Shown: piece by piece, positions 22,611 through 33,800 of the stretch
Layout: every line of letters starts with the position of its first letter
How positions within the stretch are numbered: the first letter of the stretch is position 1
Assembly (NCBI GenBank): GCA_028751875.1
Contig: CM054140.1
Location: 28,198,730-28,262,729, forward strand
Direction: 5' to 3'
DNA: 64,000 nt
From: Rapana venosa
Lineage: Eukaryota; Mollusca; Gastropoda; Neogastropoda; Muricidae
Position numbers and translations under genes: made by a program
The notes under the pieces: generated by a model
Database searches by the model: none
Told to the model about the DNA's origin: nothing
What the model saw: only the letters and a program-made list of their open reading frames with translations

Positions 22611-24368
22611 TGATGTGAACCCTCATGTTCCATGTCATAATGAACTAATTGTGACATGATAACCAACAATGAACAACAAAAAAAGCATTGGTTTAAGTCA
22701 AACCTAGCAAGACTGGTCTTGTACTGTGACATGATTGAACCATTTCTAAATGATCAGCAGCAGCTGGTAAAAAATATATCGAGAGACCAATAAGATAATA
22801 CCAAATAAAATCAATAATAAAAATATTGAATATTCATTATTACTCCCACAAACGCACACACACCGAGAGGTTACCAATTCTTTAACCAAATGCTACATTT
22901 CTTCTTTTAAAGTGACTTCTGTTTAAGTGTTCTTTCAATATCTCTTCAAGTGATAGCTCAAACACAATATGAATTCATTTCACAGAGTTTACAATTTGGA
23001 TGTTCTTTCAAGGGACGTATGATACTCAGAATTATACACACAGCAGCCCCAGCTTAAAGTGCAGAGAGTACACAGGAAGCACAACCTGACAACCAGTACC
23101 CTGCAGCACTATTCACAGGTAGGGCCCATACACAAGCACAAACAATGCGATATTGTCTGCATAGGGGAAACAACCAGGGTCAAATTGTTACATATGGTCG
23201 GAATGCAGCTACTTTCATGGTTGGCAAAATGGTTTTATATAAGTCTCACCATTTGACGAACCTCGGAGTTCTTGCAATGGAACAATGTTTTAAAAAAATT
23301 GTTATGTAAGCTTTGTTAGGAGTGTGGTGAGAGGAGCTCTGTGGAGAGATTATAGCAGAAAAGGACTAGAAACCAATACCAAGGAGTTAAGGGGGGAGGG
23401 GGAGAAAAGTATCTGTATTCTCTCTGTCGCAGTGTGTGGACATAATACTCTCAGGGGGAAACTGGGGACAGGAGACCTAATACATAGTGAATGACCAGGA
23501 TAACCAGATGTGGTGGTGGGCAATGAAACTGGCAGATCATACAAGTCGAATCAGGTTGGTCACTGCAGTGGGTGTGCTGTTTGTAGCTCTTCACTGAAGC
23601 TAGCTCAGCCAGGAGAGCCAGGTGCTGAAAAGCACAGTGTTGTACAGTGACCAACACCCGGCTCTTTTCTCTGTACTGATCATTGTTCTTGGATTTCTGT
23701 ACATGGCCTGCAACAACTTTACCCACACACCAGCTCCACCCATAACAGAATCATGAAAACAGAAGTGATGTTCACTTTCAGTGGTTTTCACTTCTTACAT
23801 CAAACACAAACAAAAAGGATAACTTTAAGACAGAAAATTTCTACAATTTATCATATGGCTATTCTGCGACCCACCCACCCCCCAAAAAAAAAATCCAATG
23901 CAGAATATTTTTACAACTGTGATTACAGGAAAAGAAACTGAACACTCACCCAGTCAAACAAAAATGAATTTACAGGTTAATTATACAAATGAAAGGATTT
24001 TTAAAATGTACCCATGATTGTAACATACTTAAACATAGAAGATGACTACAATTCCCGAGTTCAACAGCTATCCTTTTAATACCCTACTGATTATTTTTCA
24101 TGCATGACTAAATCATTTATTTTCAGTGGGAAAAACCCCATCAGAAAGCAAATAGATACCAAAAGCAGGCTTTTAACATACATTGTACCACACTGTCCTG
24201 TGGAACATCTTCATATAAGTATATGCATGCCTCTTTAGATAAAAGAATTCTTTCACTAAAATAAATCCTTATAAAATCTGTCCTTGTTCAGTCAACATGA
24301 TTGTAATCTTTACCATTTTTTTCATAAATTCTATTAAAATTTTTTTATAAAACCCATTCCCATAGACA

Positions 24369-24374
24369 TTTATT
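24369..24374 (-). terminator. Candidate OMA1 polyadenylation signal
   Basis: AATAAA on the minus strand about 350 bases past the OMA1 stop. Other minus-strand AATAAA hexamers lie further on, so the true site is uncertain. Confidence 0.35.
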
Positions 24375-24721
24375 TCATGAAGTTGTCTTTCTGTCTAGCT
24401 CTTGTCAACCTTACTCCAAGCAGAGGGTCTCTATGATTTAATACTGCGCTTTAGCTCTGCTATTAAGAGATCACCAAACTTCAGTAACAACTTGAATGTA
24501 AAAACAAGACCAAACACAGTGTAATGCACAAATATCACAACCTGCCTTTGTGCAAAACAGTAACACCAAAACAAAAAAGTGATCAGGATGGTAACACTTT
24601 TTTTTCCCCTTAAGTGAAAGCAGCAGTAAAGATGGAAAGTGATGATCATGAGGCTTTAGACACAGGCTTTCAGGAGTGAACATTTTCACCTTGGAGAGGT
24701 TTTGTCCACTTTTCTTCGCTG

Positions 24722-24820
24722 TCAGATGGTCGTCCACCATGGCTGACAGAACCTTGATGCTTTCTCGGGATCTGTCTTCGGCAATGCAGCACACTGTGAA
24801 TCCGACCGGAGTTCAATGGC
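24722..24820 (-). CDS. OMA1: OMA1 exon 8 (C-terminus)
   Basis: Acceptor TTGTATTTTTTAG. It encodes AIELRSDSQCAALPKTDPEK and ends QPWWTTI with TGA at 24724-24722. The pattern A-(L/I)-x-x-R-x-x-C-x-x-x-L-P-x-x-D-P follows LIP in OMA1 proteins. The rest of the tail is not conserved, so this exon rests on position, phase and the short motif. Confidence 0.8.
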   Translation of the reverse strand, partial: AIELRSDSQCAALPKTDPEKASRFCQPWWTTI

Positions 24821-27800
24821 CTAAAAAATACAAGGACAACAACGGAACGTGTTACATTTAGCTATCGTTCCAAGAAGACCAGTCACTGGCTTGTTTTCTC
24901 ATGTGTTTCTATTATATGAATTTCCTATTGATTAACCCTCTTGCAGCTGAATTCTACAGACCTAAACTGCCTGTAGATCTTGAATTCTTTGAAGGTCCCC
25001 CCACTCCCCCTCCCAAACTGACTTAGTTTACTCCTAAGACAATTATGTGTGTGTGTGCATGACAAGCTATCAAGCTGGAATTTGTCACAAGCTAGATATG
25101 TCTTTGTACTTGCATTTCGACACAAGTTTGTGTCTGGTCACCAGATATCTTGTCACTGTCACCTTATTGTCACCAATCACAGGTAAATGTATGGTATATA
25201 CAATAAACCAGCAAAACATACATGGATTTGACAACAGTTCATCCATGTTAGGTCGAATAGGAACTGATGCCTAGCTGATGTGTTTACCAATGGTTATGTG
25301 CAATTGTACTTCAAGGATGTGTCACACAATGTCCCCATAACACAATTGTACTTCAAGGATGTGTCACACAATGTCCCCATAACACCTGTTGTTTTATGAT
25401 ATGTCTCGAGGCATGTTTTGTTCAACTGTTTTTCTTTTGAAAACAAGTCATATTCATACTGTTTTTCTTTTGAAAACAAGTCATATTCAATCAATATCTT
25501 ACCTTTATACTGCATGCAAGTGTTATTGTTACCACATGTTTGTTAAGTGTACATAAGTGTATTATTGTACAGGAGTGTCACATTGTCACGTTTCACACAG
25601 GTGTGACAAATTCGAAACAACACAAAACTTCTGTACTCCTACAAAATTTTAATCTGGGTAGTCTCTAAAGTAGTCATAGTGATGGAACAGGAACACATCA
25701 CATCACAGAAAGCACAAATTGTGGATGTGTCAGGGGTGTACCCATTGCTGTCACCTGTCAACCTTGGCAGACTGGAGACCTATTTTCTTTTCTTTCTTGC
25801 TATTTTTGTTATCATATCTGTTCGTTTCTGCCACTGCAGTTTCAAAGGAAAAGTGTGGTAATAATGAGAAAATAGTCAAAAGGTGTTACGTTTTCAGGCG
25901 CCTATGCCGGGACCCGCCTGGAAGTAAAATTTCTCCACAGTCGGTGTGTGTAGCACGAGTCACACTTGCAGGAATGTGCCGTGCAGCACATTATTTTTCT
26001 GGCTCACTCTTCTCCCTAACTGCAGCATTTCCTTCCTCCTCAGCTTTTAATATCAGACTCATTTTACATGTATCATTCAAATTTTTCTACTTCCAATACA
26101 ATAACATTCAATTTACCATCTCATTAATCAGATGAATCGTCTGCTACCAAAGACGACGCCATTTTTTCCCCGCCACACTGCTACAACTGAAAAGCATTCT
26201 GGTCGCTGGCTGTGCTTTCTTCCTTCCCTCCCTACCATGTGTGAATGTTAGTGGTCTAAATTTATCACTGGCACCCTCTGAAATACTCCCTGCATCAACC
26301 CACCAAGTTTCAAACATACTGTGTGAAAACCATGAGATATGTGTGTGATGGAAAAGTACTGCCCTCGAGGACAGCACCAACTGTCAGCAGTGGCCGTATT
26401 AAAATCTGGGGGCGGCTGCCATTACTGTTGGCTACTGTCATAATGGCGTCAAGATGGTGAATCTGTGATATGATGTAGCATTTGTTCCAAAAAGACCAAC
26501 CACTAACCTGCTTTCTCATGTGTTTCTATATATATTATCCTACTGATTAATCTATGATAATATGATGTAACAGAACAGGCTTCAATGAACACCACCAAAG
26601 TGACCCAGCAGCAGTGCAGGGCCCCTCTGGCTGGTGGCCCCACGGTGGCCTGATATTGATGGGCTCCCTGTGGACTTCTGACCCTGGGGATAAGACATAA
26701 CAAATGGGTATGGCTGTGGTGGGGAGATTGAGATGAATGGAGTGGAAACAGCAGGGCAGGGATGTCACAGAAGATAATGCAGCCACCAAAAAAAAGAAAA
26801 TAATATGATGTAGCAATCATTCAAAGAAGACCAATCACTGATACACTTTTTCACAGCTCTAATAAATTCTTCATTAACACTGAATAATGTATGCAATAAG
26901 CACCATACATTTTAACCCTTGATATGACATGACTGTTAGTGATCGATAAAAAATTTATTTTTTTTAACCTGTTTATTTTCTTGATCACGATACATGCAGG
27001 CATGTCTACCATCCTGGAGGGATTGTATTTGTTTCAGAAAAGTATCATTTTTCAACAAGTGTCTTGAGAATCTGATTTTTTTTTTAAATGAGCATGTATT
27101 TTTCGCCTGTATTTATCTTTCGTTAAAAACCTGGTATCAAATTTCACTTGGAGACAAATTGTAGCGAGTGCTTTGTAACCACATCCAACGTCTGTACAGG
27201 CATGAGCAGTAGCTAGTGGAAATGAAAGAAGACCTCCAATTTTGCGGTCACAGGGGTAATGCACATCAAGAGTATTTCCCCATGATCTGAAAAGATGGCA
27301 TCGAAGAGGAAAACATGTGATGATTAGAGTTTTATGTGGTTGCAAGAGTGTCCTGGAAAATGAGTCAGTGTCTCTGATTTTCAATGACTTTGAAAGTGAA
27401 ACTTGAGTGCAGGCATGCCTGTGTATGTACAGTTTTCTTTGGAAACTTGAAACAATGTCTTTTTTAGTTTTATCCTCCTGGGGAAAAATTTTCTTTTTCT
27501 TGATCCAGCTTGTTGTAAACAATGTTTTATTTTGATGTTACAAAAGAGAACTAAGTCAGGAAAAGATGGACATTATAAATACACAAGTGGATGGGTGGCA
27601 TAGACATTGGATTGAAGTCTACATGCCTTTTTTTCTTTTGTGAAGGAATTGAGGATTGCCTCGCTCTTGTGTATGCTTTTGCACATACTGAGGGAAACTC
27701 TAGCATACTACTGAACGGTATCTTTTCAGTGACAAAGAGAAAGGATTAAGTATCTCAAATAAATGTCATAGACAGCCACTTTTCACCAAAAAAAGAACAG

Positions 27801-30800
27801 CACACCCCACCTTTGGTATCAGGAAATCAAACAGCTGCACACGTTTCTCGGAAGATGGATGTGTAGACAGCCACTCTGGTATATTGTCGTCTGTCGCTTT
27901 GATGTCATCATTGAAGCCCATGCGCGCCCAAAAGACACTGGCCTCTCGCACATCATAACACGCCTGAAAATAACCACAATTATTTTTCAGCTTATTGTAA
28001 GCCCACTTATATAAATATATATCTCTCTTTCTCTTAAAGCCCACTTATATAAATATATATCTCTCTTTCTCTTAAATACAACACACAGTTTCATATTGCT
28101 TTTTATACAACATGCAATCTTACATGATCAAGTACTCATCCATGCATGTACCAAATAATTTGAAAGCAGCTTTCATTAATTGTACAGATTAGAAAAATGG
28201 GTAGAGAAGCTGATCAAAGCAGCACAAGGGCTTTTCTTGTTTTCGCAATGACAGTAACTGATTAAAAAAAATTAAAATAAAAACAAAATCAAATTTTAAA
28301 AGACTACAGATCTTTCAGACATAAGTAACTGTATTGTATGTTAGTCCGTCGTTTTCGACGACGGCCTCCAAAACAGCAGAGGAGGCAGTCAAGCCTCCTA
28401 GTCAGAGAGTCATAGTCAATCACTAAAGACTAAGCTGTAAAGTGGAATTCCATGAGTGGAAAAGCCACTGGTCATACAGCCTCTCACTTTGCTGTTGCCC
28501 CCAGCGTCAATGGTCTAATCAAGAACTGTGATAAACCCCAGGTGCTGACGGCTTTAATCTTGACTGAAGAAAAAGTTATATACAACAAAACCATAAACTT
28601 ATGCAGAAAACTTCTCATACATACAAGCAAACGATCGTGTATGCTTCTTTGCACACACACAATGAGCACACACACTTGCATATGAATACTTACATAAAGA
28701 GTCTTTCAAATCAATCTTATCTCTACACCCCCCCCCCCCCCCCCTCCACCTTCTCCATACATTTCACTCCATTTACTATTATTTACAGATGCAGCGTAGA
28801 TTATACACAAATACTTCATACCCAGTGATGTGATGAGAAACTATAACTTCTAGAGCTCTACATGTTGATTTTCACTTACTATGAGGACCCTTCTATCAAT
28901 ACTCCTGACCAGGAAGATAATGGTATCACCGCATCAGCTTTCACCGAATCGCAGCGTTTTGTAACAAATTGCTTTTAACTATATCTGTTCTCAAGAGTGA
29001 TTTGGTTTTCGGGGGGAAAAAATGGAGGAAAAACAGTTTGGTAGTTTTCATGGGTAAGTCAAGTGTCACAGTAACAAAACGAAACATGTCACTTGCCTTT
29101 GCTGCCAGGTCCAGTCCCACTTTGTCCGCTTCTGTCTCCAGCATTCGGCTGTAGGGCATATCCAGCATGAGCTGAAGCACAAACACATTCTGTAGGGCAT
29201 GTGCAGCATGAGCTGAAGCACAAACACATTCTGTAGGGCATATGCAGCATGAGCTGAAGCACAAACACATTCCCAATTCTTACTCTGCGAGCTTTTATTT
29301 ATTAAAAACAATATGAAGCCTAAAGCCCTTCAACTAAAATCATTTTTGTCCTTTTAAATGCATGTTTTCCTAGAAGGAACTGACCCTCTCACTTTAACCC
29401 TTTCCCATTTTTACCCGCCGTAGCCCGCCGCTGCCCGCTCGCCCGCATATATTTATACCCGCCGCAGCCCGCCGGACGTCATTTCAGCCTAGTGGGGAAT
29501 TTCCCTCATGCACTAAGCTCTACCTAGTACACGCACACTATGAATGAACATTCCACTGAGGTCAGCATAAACTAAGGAAGGAATGGGCACCAAATTCAGT
29601 GCTACACAGCCTCCCGTTCACAAGAAATTGGCCAGTGACTGGCTTTGTCTTTCCCACACTTTCTTGTAGCTAAAAATGGCAGCAAAGATTGAGCATACGA
29701 TTTGGGAGGAATATACTGATGTGGAAATTGAAGCTAATTTGGCTCAAGTGGAACAGTTCGAAAGAGAATAAAATGTTGAAGTAGATGTAGAAGAAAGAGA
29801 TGAAATAGGAGAAGGTAGTGAGTCGGAAAGTGATGCTGAGGATAACATTCCGTTGGCTTCATAGCAGACGACATGGCGCGGCGCACAAGTGCCTTGTACA
29901 GTGCAAGACTTCACGCTGCCCACTGGGCCGGCACAAACTCTCCCACTGAATGCCAAGCTCTTAGGTTACTTTGTTTTGTTTGTGCCAACTTTTAAAAAAA
30001 TTGTAGCAGATGAAAGTAACAATTATGCCAGGCAAAAGATCGCCGTGAAAGGCTTAGTCATAGATCCATTATGGACAGAAACAACACCTGATGAAATTAG
30101 GGCTTACCTGTCAGTTTTTATCATGATGGGGATCAAGCGTTTGCCAAGGCTTCATCTCTACTGGTCTACTGATTTGAGATTTTCTGAGTCACGGATCAGT
30201 AATATTATGACGAAAACCAGATTTCTCAAAATTTATCAGTATTTTCACCTAAGAAACACGCCAACACACCTGGACGTGACACTGGGCTGTGACACCTGCA
30301 TTGTGACAGCCATGTAACTGGCTATTGGTGAAGGACACACTAGTGTCTTTGTAAATAGTAGGCGTGAGCATATATTTGTAAATAATGTATATATGCGCAT
30401 TACTCAACGTTGTTTTCAATATTTTTGAATACTTTCCACTCAGAAAATGTAGACTTGGTGACAGTAATTTTGTGACAAGTGTGAATGTTCGATTGGATTA
30501 CCATGACGGTCGATGTGATGGAGGACACATTCAGGCAGGACCACACTTATTATTTTTTTTAATCACATACGTATATTGCGCATGTTAGAGGGTAGTTGTA
30601 GACTAACAGCATGATGTCACTGCAATGTTACCTTTATTTGGTGACAAAGAGGGGACAGCAGCACAACACATGTAGGTAGGACACACATCTTGGGGTGCAG
30701 AACAAAGTATGACGTCATATGAATATTTTGGCCAAATATGACTGCTCTGCCAACAATAGTAACTGTAGAGCACTATGTGTACTTGAGATACCTTATTCTC

Positions 30801-33800
30801 TTAAAAAACTGTAAATTTTCGAATACTACAGAGAGTTTCTCTGTAAGAAATGCAAATGGTAAAGGGTTAATGCATTATGGCATTTAATTTATCAGACATA
30901 AAAGCTTTAAAAAAAATCCCTAGTTGATGGCAGGCTTCAAATGTCTAACCTCAGTTTACATGGCTCTCTAAGCCTTGTGTTTGTGATGGTTCAAGTTATC
31001 AGAAGGGAACTGCTCATTCTCTTGTATTTATTCAGACTTTTTCCACTAATTTTTTCCTCATCTATCTTTTCTTATTGTCTGCTTGGGTTTTTTTGTTCTT
31101 TTTAAACTGAACATTTTGAAGATGGGAGATTGTAGACTTAAATGCTGCTGAACTATTTTCATTGCCTGATTTGCTTAGATTACTGAAATCTTGTAGCACA
31201 TGTGTAAGACCAAAAACAAAACAAAACTGACTAATCTTAAATGATCAATGACAATGATGATATTAATTATGATTTATTCCCATTGACTCTTTTGAGTCGT
31301 GGACGAACAGAGAGACATCAAAAGATAAATAACAGATGTGATAATCAGAAGAAATGCCTAAGGCAAACCACTCGGGAGGGATGGGGGGGGGGGGGGGGGG
31401 TCCCTTCTTGCCTTTAGGGTCAAGCAGGGTTACAGACCAGACAGACAAGCATGAAAATTCCATATGTCAGTAATTTCAAACTAATAACAATTCTGTATCA
31501 GCTACGGTGGTTTAATTTCTCAACTTTTTTTTTTTCAATTTTGATAGCTTAATTATGAAATAATAATCAGTGTGTTCTTACAGTGATCATTTTCTGATAG
31601 AACCACTGGGTGATGAGGGAAATGCCATCAGTGGGAAGGATACACCAGATGGCAGCCATTGCTACAATGATGAAGAAATCCAGCAGTTGGGCATAGCTTA
31701 CTTGCTCAACCTACCAAACAAAAGAAAACAAAACATGCCATATACAGTAATCAACATCAAAGTACAAAAAATGACATTCTCTTTTAACCTAAATTCACAA
31801 CAACAAAAATCCACACACAAAAATCCACATTTTCTTTCAACCTAAAACAAACAAAAAGGGTAATCAATCTTCTTCATCGTCAAACACTCGAGACAGCAAC
31901 AATCGTGTGTTATATGAGCGAAAATACATGTTTCTCAACAGCTAGTGTTGCCATAGAAATCCAGTGCTTCAATGGTTTTCATATCTATCTAGATATTGTC
32001 CATCATTTGTGTTTCAATGAAGTTAACTGATGAACCATAATTTACAGGAGGAACAGTGTGTGCCTCTTTAAGCCTTCAAAATCTCTACTACATCTGAATC
32101 ACTTCTCTAATAATCAGTTTGCAACAATGCCTTTATCCATTCCAAACATCAACTAGCATGTTATCAAATACTCCCGTATTTCTGAAAATTTGTTCTATGC
32201 ATTATTATTATTTATGAGAAATACTGAAACGATAGCTGTTTCCTTTTTTATTACATAGAGAATATCAATCATTTTGTACACAATTCATTAGCACTACTAA
32301 TTAAAACAAAAGCTCCAGAATATGGTTTAATATTTGAGCAATATTTTTTTTATGAAATCTTTAGATATTTATACTGATTTCTTTTTCAAGTACATTAGTA
32401 GGGTGTGGTTTGTTTGTTGTTGTTTTTTACCTACCATTTGTTCTGTATTGCTTCTCAGAAAAAATAAAAAAGGTTTAAAAAAATATATCAAGTAAGTCTT
32501 TTCAATCTGTCTTCCCCCACCCTTCATACCCTTCTATACTTCTATTCCAGTCCTCTCTTCCCTTCTCTCCCCAAAGGTCCCTGTGAAATGCCTTCGGATC
32601 ACTTGCAAAAACAGGGGTGTACATACCCCATGACTCAGAAGAGCATGGGCCATCTCATGGGCAATGATAATGGCCAGCTGGTCTTCATTTTGTGCAAAAT
32701 CCAGGACGCCCGTGAATACAAATACATCTCCTGTCTGGAACATGCATAGGCATTTTTGTCAATTATGTATATGAACAAAACAACAAACACAAATTTCATT
32801 GTGAAAGGCCAACAGCCCCATAACTATAGACAATAGCAGTCCACATGAGTTGATGACAAGAGAATGGAAGTGAACCATAGATCAAGCACTATTAAAAATT
32901 TCCATTAACCCTTTCCCATTTTTACCCACCTTAGCCCACCGCTGCCCCCTCACCCGCATACCCGCCACAGCCCGCCGGACGTCATTTCAGCCTAGTGGGG
33001 AATTTCCCTCATGCACTAAGCTCTACCTAGTACACGCACACTATGAATGAACATTCCACCGAGGTCAGCATAAACTAAGGAAGGAATGGGCACCAAATTC
33101 AGTACTACACAGCTTCCTGTTCACAAGAAATTGGCCAGTGACTGGCTTTGTCTTTCCCACACTTTCTTGTAGCTAAAAATGGCAGCAAAGATTGGAGGAT
33201 ACAATTTGGGAGGAATATACTGATGTGGAAATTGGAAGCTATTTTGGCTCAAGTGGAACAGTTCGAAAAAGAATAAAATGTTGAATCCTATGTTGAAGTA
33301 GATGTAGAAGAAGGAGATGAAATAAGAGAAGGTAGTGAGTCGGAAAGTGATGCTGTGGATAACATTCCGTTGGCTTCATAGCAGACGACATGGCGCGGTG
33401 CACAAGTGCCTTGTACAGTGCAAGACTTAACGCTGCCGACTGGGCCGGCACAAACTTTCCCACTGAATGCCAAGCTCTTAGATTACTTTGTTTTGTTTGG
33501 CCCCCAACATTTTTTTCAAACTGTAGCAGATGAAACTAACAATTATGCCAGGCAAAAGATCGCCATGAAAGGCTTAGTCATAGATCCATTACGGACAGAA
33601 ACAACACCTGATGAAATTAGGGCTTACCTGTCAGTTTTGATCATGATGGGGAGACAGAAACAACACCTGATGAAATTAGGGCTTACCTGTCAGTTTTGAT
33701 CATGATGGGGATCAAGCGTTTGCCAAGGCTTCATCTCTACTGATTTGAGATTTTCTGAGTCATGGATCAGTAATATGATGAAAACCAGATTTCTCAAAAT

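Larger units (their letters stand above)
19407..24721. other. Convergent intergenic gap between CZIB and OMA1
   Basis: No protein-coding exon recognised. It holds the 3' UTRs, SINE-A (20421-20717), SINE-D on the minus strand (21405-21573) and a three-copy 170-bp repeat (22105-22610). The rest is AT-rich unique-looking sequence. Confidence 0.6.
24821..27810 (-). other. OMA1 intron 7
   Basis: Contains a 42-bp duplication (25301-25384), a 33-bp duplication (25425-25490), three copies of a small repeat (24862, 26470, 26800), a family G fragment (26573-26745) and a 156-codon minus-strand open frame (27052-27522) of unknown meaning. Confidence 0.6.

Noticed and set aside
24676..24861. Plus-strand open frame over OMA1 exon 8
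   Set aside because: It is the antisense shadow of the minus-strand terminal exon.
29889..30317. Domesticated piggyBac gene
   Set aside because: Only the N-terminal domain survives, upstream frame has stops, and its sister copy is frameshifted. TTAA flanks and terminal repeats mark a plain element remnant.
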